DNA of 64,000 bases from Haloferax marinum (GTDB lineage: Archaea; Halobacteriota; Halobacteria; Halobacteriales; Haloferacaceae): NCBI RefSeq assembly GCF_009674625.1, contig NZ_WKJQ01000001.1, forward strand, positions 1,240,001 to 1,304,000, written 5' to 3'. Position numbers and translations under genes: made by a program. The notes beneath the pieces were generated by a model. The model ran no database searches. It worked only from the letters and a program-made list of their open reading frames with translations, and was not told where the DNA came from. Shown here one piece after another: positions 51,333-61,062 of the stretch. The first letter of the stretch is position 1. Each line of letters starts with the position of its first letter.

Positions 51333-53630
51333 GTGGTCAGTTCCACACGTTTGGTCGTGGACCAGTCACTTTCCCGGATTCTCCCGGCGCGATTTCACGA
51401 ACAGTACTTGTACAAACTCGTCGCGATGTTGAGTGTCCTCGTCGTTCTCACGTCGGGGGTCGGTGCGTATACCTACTTCACCGTCTCCGACGAGCTCCAC
51501 GAGTCAGTCCACGCGGAGTTAGAGAACACCGCCAAACTGCAGGCGGACGAACTCAGCGTCTGGTTAGACGAGCGAACACAGATTACGCGAATGTTGTCGG
51601 GATACCCCATTCTCGACAGTAAAGACCCCACAAAGATATCCGCGTTCCTCACCGACGAGATGACCAAGCTCCCCGACGACTTCGTCGCCATCCACTACGT
51701 AGACACGGCGTCGAACGAAGTCCTCGCGAGTTCGGCACAGGCGCGCGTCGGAGGGGCTGCAATCGCCACCGACAGAAAGTACATCCACGGGTCGGACGCG
51801 TTCTCGAACGACGACGAGGTCGCGATTACCGAGATGTACCAAGAAGGTGGGGAGACGCACATCTCCTTCGTGAGCCCCGTCGCCGACGCAGAGAACCGCG
51901 CCATCGTTCTCGTCTCGTCTGCCGCACATCTCCGAGAAGTCTTCCACGCACCGTTCGAAGGGTCGTTCGTCCAAATCATCGACCGTGAAGGTGTCGTCGA
52001 GTTCGACGAACGGAACTCCGTCAGCGGCGACGCGTACGGCGAACAAGACGCACAGTTGCTCACCGATGGCTTCAGCGGTGGGTCTGGTGCCTACGAAGCG
52101 GAGGCGAACGACGCCTTCGGTGAGAAGCACGTCGTCGCCTACGCGAGCGCAGACGACCTCGTCGTCGCCATCCACGCACCGACGAGTTCCGCATACCACC
52201 TCCAACAGACAGTCATCACCGACATCGGAATCCTCCTCGCAGTGTTGCTGGTCGGCATCAGCGGTGTTGCGATGGCGCTCAAGCGTGGGATGCTCGACCC
52301 ACTCGATGGCCTCGAATCGAAGTTGACCCGTCTTCGCGGTGGCGACCTCCAAGTCGACCTCGAAACGGAGCGACGAGACGAGTTCGGGTCGGTCCTCGGT
52401 GCGGTCGATTCGCTCCGAAACGACCTGGTCGACCAGCGTCACGACGCAGAGCGGTACAGCACCGTGATGGACACGGCCGCAGACGGCGACCTCACCGCTC
52501 GAATGAACACAGACAGCAACTCCTCCGACATGCAGACCATCGCGACGTCGTTCAACGAGATGGTCGACGAACTCGAGACGACCGTCGGGTCGGTGATGGA
52601 GTTCGCAGACGAGGTCCAGATACGCAGTGACCAGGTCGCACAGGGTGCCCGCGAGGTCAACGCCGCGAGCGAACAGGTCGCCCAGTCGGTCGAACAGATA
52701 TCACACGGTGCGGACGAACAGTCGGGACGACTCACGCGTGTCTCCGAAGAGATGGACACGCTCTCGGCCGCCGTCGAAGAGATTGCGACTGCCGCAGACC
52801 AGTTAGCCGCGAACTCTGCAGAGGCGGCCGAACTGGGAGCAGACGGACAGGTCGCCGCAGAGGGTGCGCTCACCGGGATGGACGCAATCCGGAGAGAGAC
52901 GCAATCGACAGTCGACGACGTAGCCGAGTTCGGTGCGCTCACCGAAGAAGTCGGAGATATCGTCGGTGTCATCGGCGACATCGCCGAGCAGACGAACTTG
53001 CTCGCGCTCAACGCGAACATCGAAGCGGCCCGTGCAGGCGAAGCAGGCGAAGGGTTCGCCGTCGTCGCCAACGAAGTGAAGCAACTCGCAGAAGCGACTG
53101 GAGAGTCGGCCGCCGAAGTCGAATCGCTCATCGAGGACATCAAGTCACAGCGCGAGACGGTCGTCAGTGGTGTCGAACAGATGAGCGAACGCGTCACCCA
53201 AGAATCCGAGTCGGTCGAGACGGCGATAGACGCACTCGACGACATCACCGAACGCGTCGAAGAGAACAACACGAGCGTCCACGAAGTCACCTCCGCGACG
53301 GACGCCCAGGCGACGTCGACAGAGGACGTGAGTGCGATGGTCCAAGAAGTCGCGAGCGTCAGCGAAGAGACCACCGCCGAAGCAGAGACGGTGTCCGCGG
53401 CAGCGGAAGAACAGGCCGCCTCACTCAATCAGGTCTCGACGAGTGCGGAGACGCTGGCGTCGAACGCCGAAGACCTCCACGATCTCTTAGACCAGTTCGA
53501 GGTCGAGACCCACGGAAACGCACGGGAAGACACTCACGAACAGTCCAGTAGCGTGAGTTCGGTCGTCGATTCGAGCGTCGGGTACGGCGCCCAGTCACCG
53601 GCCGTCAGCGACGGCGGGTTCGACAGGTAA
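51333..53630 (+). CDS. Chemoreceptor with extracellular sensor domain
   Basis: A 765-aa MCP starting at GTG 51333. TM1 near residues 27-50 ([20 protein letters not shown]), an extracellular ~240-aa PDC/Cache-like sensor, TM2 near 294-317 ([19 protein letters not shown]), HAMP, coiled coils and signalling tip near 548-590 ([19 protein letters not shown]). The C terminus is short and ends in GGFDR. It probably binds a small-molecule ligand outside the cell. It is not next to che genes and contrasts with the sensor-less receptor at 18563. Confidence 0.9.
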   Translation: MVSSTRLVVDQSLSRILPARFHEQYLYKLVAMLSVLVVLTSGVGAYTYFTVSDELHESVHAELENTAKLQADELSVWLDERTQITRMLSGYPILDSKDPTKISAFLTDEMTKLPDDFVAIHYVDTASNEVLASSAQARVGGAAIATDRKYIHGSDAFSNDDEVAITEMYQEGGETHISFVSPVADAENRAIVLVSSAAHLREVFHAPFEGSFVQIIDREGVVEFDERNSVSGDAYGEQDAQLLTDGFSGGSGAYEAEANDAFGEKHVVAYASADDLVVAIHAPTSSAYHLQQTVITDIGILLAVLLVGISGVAMALKRGMLDPLDGLESKLTRLRGGDLQVDLETERRDEFGSVLGAVDSLRNDLVDQRHDAERYSTVMDTAADGDLTARMNTDSNSSDMQTIATSFNEMVDELETTVGSVMEFADEVQIRSDQVAQGAREVNAASEQVAQSVEQISHGADEQSGRLTRVSEEMDTLSAAVEEIATAADQLAANSAEAAELGADGQVAAEGALTGMDAIRRETQSTVDDVAEFGALTEEVGDIVGVIGDIAEQTNLLALNANIEAARAGEAGEGFAVVANEVKQLAEATGESAAEVESLIEDIKSQRETVVSGVEQMSERVTQESESVETAIDALDDITERVEENNTSVHEVTSATDAQATSTEDVSAMVQEVASVSEETTAEAETVSAAAEEQAASLNQVSTSAETLASNAEDLHDLLDQFEVETHGNAREDTHEQSSSVSSVVDSSVGYGAQSPAVSDGGFDR

Positions 53631-53632
53631 GA

Positions 53633-53705
53633 GCGGCACACTCGCCGAGTCGGGTACATTCGCCGACTACGGCACATTCGCCGAGTCGCGGCACATCCGT
53701 CGACT
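53633..53705. repeat. Degenerate ~18-bp tandem repeat after the chemoreceptor
   Basis: Words of the form GCACAYTCGCCGAGTCG recur about four times with changes. Located between the chemoreceptor stop and the convergent carotenoid-type gene. Confidence 0.6.
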
Positions 53706-53725
53706 CACCGTGAGTTACCCCAGGT

Positions 53726-54907
53726 TCACTCGATTTCTTCGGTGTGGTCAGACCTGGCCAGTGTCTCGTGAACTGCGAGGACGAACGCAGGGACGACGAC
53801 CATGAAGACGTGTTCTTCGAGGGGGATTCCGAGGAGTTCGACACCCGTCCGCAGTGGAATCGAGAAGACACCGACTTCGAGCGTGTACCAGTCCCAGACG
53901 TACGCGACGGGGTAGACGACGGCGACAGTTCGAGCAACTCGACGAACCGCGTCACGTCCGGACCGCACGAGCAACGCGGCGGCAATCGTCCCGAATAGAA
54001 TCTCGGTTACGAGATATGTGTACGGTCCGAAGACGCCGATATCAGGGAGTGAAACACCGGAGAGCGGGCGGAACGCCACGGCGACGACGAGGAGGGCGAG
54101 AAAGACGTACGACCCGCGGACGAGCATCATGGTCGCGAGTCGCGGCGGGGCAGGGCGGGCGAGGACGACGACGAGTGCGAAGGCGAGTGCGGCGACTGCT
54201 GCGAACGGCGGAAACGTCCCCGAAATAGACCCGGCGACGACGAAGAAGATACCAGCACCGACGAGTGCGTACGCGAGTCGAAACGAAGCGTCCAGTCCGA
54301 GTGCGACCGCGACGGTCCGCTTGTCGATAGACTCGTCGTAGTCGTAATCCTTCGCGTCGTCGATGATTTTGATGCCCGCGAGGACGAGAAGGAGGACGCC
54401 CGCGAACGCCAGTGGCATCGCGGCGAGCGTCCCCGTCTGGACGTAATAGCCGCCGAGGATAGCCAGCGCGATACCGAGTGGGTAGCCTCCCGTCGTCGTC
54501 ACGGGATTGGTGTCCAACTGCGGGGCGTGGAAGTAGCCCAACAACCACCCTGGGATGGTGAAGGCGAGAACTCCGACGTCGACCAGAGCGACGAGTGCCC
54601 CTGTACAGAGGACGAAACCGAGCGTCGCACCAGCGATGCCGAAACGACATCCGCGCGGCGTCATCGGGTGGTCGTCGTCCTCACCGCGCTGGTAGAAGTC
54701 GACGTATCCGTCCTTGACGTGCGCGGTGTACACGCCGAAGAACACCGCGGCGGCGTAGAGTGTGCCGGGGACGATGGAGAACTCGCCAGCGAGGACCGCG
54801 CCGAACCACGACGCTGCCACGGGAGGGAGCATGAACACCGGGTGCACCTGTGATGCGAGTGCACCGACTGCCGCTTTGACCCCGGTGTCGTGACGTGCGA
54901 TAGACAT
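53726..54907 (-). CDS. UbiA prenyltransferase fused to lycopene-cyclase half-domain
   Basis: A 393-aa membrane protein from ATG 54907. Residues ~1-280 are UbiA-like: eight or so helices, with the second Asp-rich motif IIDDAKDYDYDESIDKRTVA (near 208-227); the first motif (KDGYVDFYQ, near 65) is atypical. Residues ~285-393 match one half of a CrtYc/d-type lycopene cyclase, with YVWDWYTLEVGVFSIP and the PLEEH motif. In C50-carotenoid bacteria an elongase (CrtEb, UbiA) and heterodimeric half-cyclases are separate proteins; here both types are in one chain. A carotenoid role is inference. The longer in-frame extension upstream to 55240 looks like shadow sequence. Confidence 0.85.
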   Translation of the reverse strand: MSIARHDTGVKAAVGALASQVHPVFMLPPVAASWFGAVLAGEFSIVPGTLYAAAVFFGVYTAHVKDGYVDFYQRGEDDDHPMTPRGCRFGIAGATLGFVLCTGALVALVDVGVLAFTIPGWLLGYFHAPQLDTNPVTTTGGYPLGIALAILGGYYVQTGTLAAMPLAFAGVLLLVLAGIKIIDDAKDYDYDESIDKRTVAVALGLDASFRLAYALVGAGIFFVVAGSISGTFPPFAAVAALAFALVVVLARPAPPRLATMMLVRGSYVFLALLVVAVAFRPLSGVSLPDIGVFGPYTYLVTEILFGTIAAALLVRSGRDAVRRVARTVAVVYPVAYVWDWYTLEVGVFSIPLRTGVELLGIPLEEHVFMVVVPAFVLAVHETLARSDHTEEIE

Positions 54908-55049
54908 GTAGTGACATACGACGGTCGACGCCAAAAATGGTACAGCGAGCGCACCCGTCCTCGACGTGGCGTCTTCGAGCGGGCAATCGGACGGGTTTCG
55001 AGCCGGGAGAGTGTCGCGCAGACTGTGAGAAACAGCCGAAATCGTGCGG

Positions 55050-56099
55050 TCAGGAACTCGGGGTGAGTTCGACGTATTCGGCCTCGAAATCTTCGATGAA
55101 CGCACCGAGCCCACCGATACTGTAGGTTCCGTCGTCGGTCTCGATGACGAGCGTGTTTTCGACCGGGAAGGAGTTGGTCGCAGGTTCGAGCAGTCCCTGT
55201 CGGATATCGACGATTCGACCGTGGAGTTCGGTCGGGCCATCGGTGTGGACCATCCGTCCGTGGGCGGTCACCGTGAGGTCGGTTCCGGCCCGGTCACAGA
55301 GTGCCGCCTGCAGGACGGCGTGACGGAAGTTGTGATACGTCGCTGGGAGTGGGTCCGGTTGGGTCGTGTACGCCTCGGCGGCCATCGGCCAGTAGTTCCC
55401 GAAGAACGACCCGACGATGACGGGGCCGAGATGTGGTTGGGCGAAGACGATTGCTTGCGACTCTGAGTTCGAGCGAGCGACCATCTCACCCGGTGCGACG
55501 AGGCCGATGCGCGAGTCCACGGTGAGCATCGTCGGCATGAGTTCGTGCCAGACACGCACCAACGACGCGAGTCCGTCGAGCGACAGGTCGTCGTGTGGTT
55601 CGACCCCACTGACGACGAGCGAGACGAGCACGCCTCGCTCACGGGCGGCGCGTAACTCGTCTGCAACCTCGTCGAGAACGTCGTACGGGAGCGAGAGCGT
55701 AATCTCGGACTCGGAGCGGGCGATGAGTTCGGCGATTCGTTTGAGAACGGTGACTCGAGATTTGATGACCTCGAACCGTTCTTCGTCACGGGCGGTCGTC
55801 GTGTATCGTTCTTCGAGCGCCGGTTGCATCGACTCGACGCTCTGCGAGAGCGACTCGACGACCGCTGCGGGAGGCAGTGGGCGAATCGTCGTCGGAACGA
55901 CGTGGTCGTTCACCTCGACGAAGCCACGCGCTTCGAGTTCCTGACTTACGCTGTAGACGTAGCGCTTGGAGACTCCCGCCGCGTCAGCAATTTGGCTCGC
56001 CTTCGCCTCCCCGAGTTCGAGAAGCGTCAGATACGTGTCGATGACCTTCTCGGAGAGGCCGAACTGCTCGAGAAGGTCGGCGAGTTCGCGGTCGTCCAT
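55050..56099 (-). CDS. trmB: TrmB family sugar-responsive transcription regulator
   Basis: A 349-aa protein with an N-terminal winged helix (LLEQFGLSEKVIDTYLTLLE, then SQIADAAGVSKRYVYSVSQE) and a C-terminal TrmB sugar-binding domain (~110-349; for example IGLVAPGEMVARSNSESQAI and GPVIVGSFFGNYWPMAAEAY). TrmB proteins control sugar transport and central metabolism, releasing DNA on sugar binding. It is divergent from the glucoamylase gene and close to an ABC sugar transporter, the expected targets. Confidence 0.9.
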   Translation of the reverse strand: MDDRELADLLEQFGLSEKVIDTYLTLLELGEAKASQIADAAGVSKRYVYSVSQELEARGFVEVNDHVVPTTIRPLPPAAVVESLSQSVESMQPALEERYTTTARDEERFEVIKSRVTVLKRIAELIARSESEITLSLPYDVLDEVADELRAARERGVLVSLVVSGVEPHDDLSLDGLASLVRVWHELMPTMLTVDSRIGLVAPGEMVARSNSESQAIVFAQPHLGPVIVGSFFGNYWPMAAEAYTTQPDPLPATYHNFRHAVLQAALCDRAGTDLTVTAHGRMVHTDGPTELHGRIVDIRQGLLEPATNSFPVENTLVIETDDGTYSIGGLGAFIEDFEAEYVELTPSS

Positions 56100-56264
56100 A
56101 ATCGAACAAACATCGACGCTGGTACTTAATCACTCGAATCTCCAGCGACCCGAGGGTGCGGCGACACTGAATCTCGTCGCCGACGTGACGGGTTCGACGC
56201 CCGTCAAAAGTGTGAAGGAACATTACACCAAGATTATTATCCGGGGAGGACGCAGGAGACATCA

Positions 56265-58262
56265 ATGCAATTACGAGACGCACTGGCCGACTACAAACGG
56301 CACGCTGAGCACCCGACTCGGTTTCCGGGTGAGCGACGGACGACGAGTGGTCTCTTCTCGGGACTCGGTGGGCGACTCGTCCACGTCGAACGAGACGGGT
56401 CGCTTCGTGACTTCGGCTATCCACTCTCTGGTCGGTGGGGTATCGAGCGCTCACGATTCGGAGTCCGACCGGTCGATGGCGACTCGGGTGTCGTCTGGTT
56501 CGACGAGGACGCGACGCAGTGGTACGCCGGAGACGGTGGACTCGTCGTCACCGAACACGAGACGCGATACGGCGACGTAACTCAGCACGACCTGACAATC
56601 GACGACGCCCACGTCACGCGGTTCGAAACCGACGCCCCCGTCGAACTCGTCTCGTTCGTCCACTTCCAACCCGATGGCCGAGACACGTTAGTCGGACAGT
56701 TGCTCCACGGCGACGCCGTCGAAGCGTACCACGCTGACGAACACGACTTCCTCGCCGCACAACCCTCGTTCACCAGCGTCGAAGGCCGCGTCCCTGAACA
56801 GTTCGGAGAACTGCTCTCTGACACCGAAGTCGAACTCCCGCGTCCGCTCTCTGACAACCGATACGAGGAAGGTCAGTTGAGCGGAGCAGTCGTCGCCACC
56901 GTCCCGTTCGAGGCGGGCGAAGCGACGGTCGGAACGCTCCTCACCGACGAAACCGAGACGAGTCGCGACGAGGCACTCGAACGTGTGCGCGCGCTCGTCT
57001 CACTGGGCCGAGAGAGTCTGCCGGCGCGCGCCGAAGCGCAAGTCGATGGCTCGATTCCCGACCACGACGAGGCCGCCGCGATGCGTGACGACGTTCGTGT
57101 CCTCTCTCTTCTCTCAGGGTCGCTCGGTCTGCGTATCGCCGGCCCCGACTTCGACCCATACTACGCCTACTCCGGTGGCTACGGATACACGTGGTTCCGC
57201 GACGACGCGGAGATATCGACGTTCCTCCTAGAGTCCGACCACAAACTCGGCCTCGGTCTCTCCGAGTGGCACGAACGGAGTGCCCGTGCGTACTGCCAAA
57301 CACAGCGTGACGACGGGTCGTGGCCGCACCGCGTCTGGCCATTCGATGGCTCCCTCGCACCCGGATGGGCGAACGCCCGTCTCGAATCGGGTGACGACGC
57401 CGACTATCAGGCCGACCAGACGGGGAGCGTCATCGCGTTCCTCGCGACGTACTACGGCGACTGCGACGACCCATCGCTCCGTGCCGACATCGAAGCGACA
57501 CTCGAACGCGCGCTCGATTCGCTCGACGAGACGCTCGGTGACGACGGCCTCCCGGTCGATTGCCAGAACGCGTGGGAGAACATGACCGGCCGGTTCAGTC
57601 ACACGACGGCGACGTTCCTCGAAGCGTACTCGGCGCTCGCGCTGTCAGCCCTCGACGACGACCTGACCGACCGCGCCGCAACGCGCGCACGGGAAGTCTA
57701 CGAGAGTGTCGACTCCCTCTGGAGCGACGACGCCGACTGCTACGCGCTCCGTCTGGTCGACGGCGAACTGGACGACAGATACGATTCGGCCGCGCTCGCA
57801 CTCGTCTCTGCCCACCGCACCTACGACCGACTCGACGGCGTGGACGACGAACGCCTCGACCGACTCGCTCGCCACGTCGAGTCGATATTCGACGGTCTCT
57901 GGCACGACCCCGACGAGAGTGACGTGAAAGGACTCGTTCGGTTCGAGGGCGACGACTGGCGGATGCGCGAACAGACCTCTGAGAAGATTTGGACCGTCTC
58001 GACGGCGTGGGGTGCGAACGCGGCGGTCGAACTCGCTGCCCTCCTCGCGACCCACGACGACGACCGAAGCGCGTCGTTCGCAAACGAAGGCCAGGCGCTC
58101 CTCTCGCTCGTCCTTCCCGACGGACCGTTGTGTACCGACGAGGGCTACCTCGCAGAGCAGTTCTTCGACGACGGGACACCCGACAGCGCGACGCCGCTCG
58201 GCTGGCCCCACGCACTCCGACTGGCGACTTTGGCGACGCTCACAGACGAAGGGTTGCTGTAA
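56265..58262 (+). CDS. GH15 glucoamylase (glucan 1,4-alpha-glucosidase)
   Basis: A 665-aa protein, no signal peptide, so cytoplasmic. N-terminal beta domain (~1-250), then the (alpha/alpha)6 catalytic domain: YGYTWFRDDAEISTFLLES, DQTGSVIAFLATYYGD, and near the end GYLAEQFFDDGTPDSATPLG with the general-base Glu. It releases glucose from imported maltodextrins. Divergent from trmB and convergent with malK, as in a maltodextrin-use locus. Confidence 0.9.
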   Translation: MQLRDALADYKRHAEHPTRFPGERRTTSGLFSGLGGRLVHVERDGSLRDFGYPLSGRWGIERSRFGVRPVDGDSGVVWFDEDATQWYAGDGGLVVTEHETRYGDVTQHDLTIDDAHVTRFETDAPVELVSFVHFQPDGRDTLVGQLLHGDAVEAYHADEHDFLAAQPSFTSVEGRVPEQFGELLSDTEVELPRPLSDNRYEEGQLSGAVVATVPFEAGEATVGTLLTDETETSRDEALERVRALVSLGRESLPARAEAQVDGSIPDHDEAAAMRDDVRVLSLLSGSLGLRIAGPDFDPYYAYSGGYGYTWFRDDAEISTFLLESDHKLGLGLSEWHERSARAYCQTQRDDGSWPHRVWPFDGSLAPGWANARLESGDDADYQADQTGSVIAFLATYYGDCDDPSLRADIEATLERALDSLDETLGDDGLPVDCQNAWENMTGRFSHTTATFLEAYSALALSALDDDLTDRAATRAREVYESVDSLWSDDADCYALRLVDGELDDRYDSAALALVSAHRTYDRLDGVDDERLDRLARHVESIFDGLWHDPDESDVKGLVRFEGDDWRMREQTSEKIWTVSTAWGANAAVELAALLATHDDDRSASFANEGQALLSLVLPDGPLCTDEGYLAEQFFDDGTPDSATPLGWPHALRLATLATLTDEGLL

Positions 58263-58327
58263 CACCCGGCCACTGCTCTGAAAACACGAACTGTCGGTTC
58301 ACGCCTCCACGAAGTAGAGAATTCAGT

Positions 58328-58390
58328 TACTGAATCGGTGTCGTTCGGTACTGAACCGGTGTCGTTCGGTACTGAACCGGTGTCGCCTGT
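58328..58390. repeat. 21-bp tandem repeat between glucoamylase and malK
   Basis: TACTGAACCGGTGTCGTTCG(G) type units at 58328, 58349 and 58370, the last diverged. It lies in the convergent gap and ends at the malK stop. A termination or RNA-end function is possible; none is shown. Confidence 0.85.
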
Positions 58391-59526
58391 TACTGCGTCG
58401 CCGTCGCTTTCTGCTTCGACTCCCGGTAGAGCAGCGACTCGCCCGTCTCGGGGTGGAAGACGTGGAGGTCAGACTCGTCCAACGTGACGCCGAGCGTCTC
58501 ACCGGGGGAGGGGTCGACGTCCGAGTCGACGCGGGCGATGAAGTCGGGACCGACGTCGAGGTGGAGGTAGTTGTCCGACCCGATTGGTTCGACGACACCC
58601 ACCGTCGACTCGACGACGTTCGGGCCAGTCGAAGTCGTCTCGACGTCTTCCGGGCGGATGCCGACACGAAGCTCGTCTTCGCCCGTCGCCTCACGAAGCG
58701 TCGCAGAGAACGACTCGGAGAGGCGGTACGAGAAGGACCCGTCGTCGTCGACGAGCGTGAGTCGGGTGCCGTCGCGTTCGACACGCACGTCGAGGAAGTT
58801 CATCGACGGCGACCCGACGAACCCGCCGACGAACTCGTTGGCTGGGTTCTCGTAGACGTCTTTGGGGCGGCCGGCCTGCTGGAGGCTACCGTCGTTCAGG
58901 ATGACGATTCGGTCGCCCATCGTCATCGCCTCCTCCTGGTCGTGAGTGACGTACAGCGACGTGATGCCGAGTTCGTTCTGGAGGCGCTGAATCTCCGTCC
59001 GCATCGTCGTGCGGAGTTTCGCGTCGAGGTTCGACAGCGGTTCGTCGAAGAGGAACACGTCGGGTTCGCGGACGATGGCGCGGCCGAGTGCGACGCGCTG
59101 TTTCTGCCCACCGGAGAGTTCGTCCGGTTTGTCGTCCAGCAGGTCTTCGATGCCCATCATCTCCGCCGTCTCGCGGACGCGCTCGCGACGTTCGTCTTTC
59201 GAGAGGTCCGTGCTCATCCGCAACCCGAACGCCATGTTCTGCATGACCGTCTTGTGCGGATACAGCGCGTAGTTCTGGAACACCATCGCCACGTCGCGTT
59301 TGCGGGCGTTCTGGTCCGTAACGTCCTCGTCACCGATGTGAATCGACCCACCGGACGGCGATTCGAGTCCTGCAACCATCCGAAGCGTCGTCGATTTCCC
59401 GCACCCCGAAGGTCCGACGACGGTGATGAACTCACCGTCGTCGACGTCGAGTGAGAGGTCTTCGACCGCGACGACGCGACCCCTGTCGTACTCCTTCCGA
59501 AGTGTTTCGAGCGTGAGACGTGCCAT
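58390..59526 (-). CDS. malK: Sugar ABC transporter ATPase (MalK type)
   Basis: A 378-aa ATPase from ATG 59526. Walker A GPSGCGKSTTLR, Q-loop FQNYALYPH, ABC signature LSGGQKQRVALGRA, Walker B VFLFDEPLSNLDAKL, H-loop YVTHDQEEA. A C-terminal OB-type regulatory domain (~240-378) is typical for MalK/UgpC. It powers the MalFG permease, which is encoded on the opposite strand after a shared promoter region. Upstream in-frame ATGs are not part of the family fold. Confidence 0.92.
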   Translation of the reverse strand: MARLTLETLRKEYDRGRVVAVEDLSLDVDDGEFITVVGPSGCGKSTTLRMVAGLESPSGGSIHIGDEDVTDQNARKRDVAMVFQNYALYPHKTVMQNMAFGLRMSTDLSKDERRERVRETAEMMGIEDLLDDKPDELSGGQKQRVALGRAIVREPDVFLFDEPLSNLDAKLRTTMRTEIQRLQNELGITSLYVTHDQEEAMTMGDRIVILNDGSLQQAGRPKDVYENPANEFVGGFVGSPSMNFLDVRVERDGTRLTLVDDDGSFSYRLSESFSATLREATGEDELRVGIRPEDVETTSTGPNVVESTVGVVEPIGSDNYLHLDVGPDFIARVDSDVDPSPGETLGVTLDESDLHVFHPETGESLLYRESKQKATATQ

Positions 59527-59721
59527 TACTCCCCGTCTATCCCCATCGTCCATAATCGTTTTCCTCCATTCTGAATTTGTGATGCAATAGTTCGTATTAG
59601 ATTTATTCGATGCCCGTATGTCGAGATATTCTGTGTTCTCGGCCCCCAGACAATATTTTACAACTCGGATTCGGATAATCATATTGCGTCAGAATAGCCT
59701 CTTTTCCTAACTATTAAATAT

Positions 59722-59738
59722 ATGAACACATAGTTCAT
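59722..59738 (+). promoter_or_regulatory. Palindrome ATGAAC-N5-GTTCAT before the transporter operon
   Basis: Perfect 6-bp arms with a 5-bp spacer, between a TATA-like TATTAAATATAT (59712-59722) and the malE start at 59751. In this position a bound protein would block transcription. TrmB, encoded ~3.6 kb away, is a candidate, but the sequence is not identical to known TrmB boxes as I remember them. Confidence 0.45.
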
Positions 59739-59750
59739 CATAGATTCGCA

Positions 59751-61058
59751 ATGTCAATGAAGCGCCGTGAAATTCTGAAACGACTGGCTGGCACGACGGC
59801 CGTCGGGGCACTCGCAGGGTGCGTCGGCGTCTCGGAGACCGACTCGACGTCGACGCCCGAGGAGGGCGGTTCCGACGGTTCTGACGAGTCCGACGGGAGC
59901 GAAGAGACCACCACGCAACAGGAGACGGGAGCGTCCGTCCCCGCTGGAACGTTCAAGCTCTGGCACCAGCGCGCGGAAGCAGAGAAGAAGGCACTCGAAC
60001 AGAACGCCGAGGCGTTCTCCTCGGAGACGAAGCACACTGCAGACCCCGCCGAGATTGCCGACCTTCGGAAGAAGACGACGTCGGCTATCCCCGCCGGACA
60101 GGGCGCGAGCATGTTCGACTGGGCACACGACTGGACCGGCGAGTACTACCAGAACGGCTTCCTGTCGGACCAGAGTGAGAACCTCGACGTCGACCTCTCT
60201 GTGTACACCGAACCCGCACAGAAGGCAGTCCAGTTCGACGGCGCGACGCTCGCGCTCCCGTACGCCGCAGAGACGGTGGGCCTCATCTACAACAAAGACC
60301 TCGTCGACGAACCGCCGGAGACTGTCGCCGAGATGAAGGCCATCATGGAGGAGCACCACGACCCCGACAACGGGAAGTACGGACTCAGCTACCCGCTGAA
60401 CGCCTACTTCATGAGTGCGTGGCCCCACGCCTTCGGTGGCTACTACTTCGACGAGTCGAACGTCGAACTCGGCCTGTCGAACGAGGCGACGCTCGAAGGC
60501 TTCCAGTTCGTCCTCGACAACTTCGTCCCGTTCCAGCCGAAAGACACCGGCTACGGTCCGCAGGCGTCTGTCTTCCTCGAAGGCAACGCCCCGTTCGCCA
60601 TCAACGGCCCGTGGTTCCTCGGTGACGTGAAGTCCAACGAAATCGACGCGGGCATCGCACGACTCCCCTCGCCAGAGGGCGACGCGGAGCCCAAACCGTA
60701 CACGACGGTCAAACAGCTCTACTTCACGACTCGAGTGGACGACGACGAAGCGAAAGCCGCCGCAACCCGCGCGTTCGCCGAGTGGTACACGACGAGCACA
60801 GAGGTGCTCTCGAACAACGCCGAAGAGTTCGGTTACATCCCGGTGTACAAAGAACTCGCCAACAGCGGCGACCTACCGGCGGCCGTCGAAGGCTTCTCGA
60901 AATCCGTCAAACTCGGCACCCCGATTCCGTCCCACCCGAAGATGGGTGACGTGTGGGGGCCGCTCGAAGACGCCTTCAACAGCGTCAAAAACGGCGACGC
61001 AGAGCTGAAGGCGGCGTTCGAGAAAGCAGAACAGAACATCCGGTCTAACTGGGAGTAA
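59751..61058 (+). CDS. malE: Sugar ABC transporter substrate-binding lipoprotein (MalE type)
   Basis: A 435-aa lipoprotein. The N terminus MSMKRREILKRLAGTTAVGA with twin Arg and lipobox ALAGC (Cys 24) fits Tat export and lipid anchoring, usual in haloarchaea. An acidic Ser/Gly linker follows, then the solute-binding fold (KLWHQRAEAEKKALEQNAEA, LIYNKDLVDEPPETVAEMK, APFAINGPWFLGDVK). Likely binds maltodextrins or maltose, by analogy with neighbours. It precedes malF by 4 bp. Confidence 0.9.
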   Translation: MSMKRREILKRLAGTTAVGALAGCVGVSETDSTSTPEEGGSDGSDESDGSEETTTQQETGASVPAGTFKLWHQRAEAEKKALEQNAEAFSSETKHTADPAEIADLRKKTTSAIPAGQGASMFDWAHDWTGEYYQNGFLSDQSENLDVDLSVYTEPAQKAVQFDGATLALPYAAETVGLIYNKDLVDEPPETVAEMKAIMEEHHDPDNGKYGLSYPLNAYFMSAWPHAFGGYYFDESNVELGLSNEATLEGFQFVLDNFVPFQPKDTGYGPQASVFLEGNAPFAINGPWFLGDVKSNEIDAGIARLPSPEGDAEPKPYTTVKQLYFTTRVDDDEAKAAATRAFAEWYTTSTEVLSNNAEEFGYIPVYKELANSGDLPAAVEGFSKSVKLGTPIPSHPKMGDVWGPLEDAFNSVKNGDAELKAAFEKAEQNIRSNWE

Positions 61059-61062
61059 GGAG

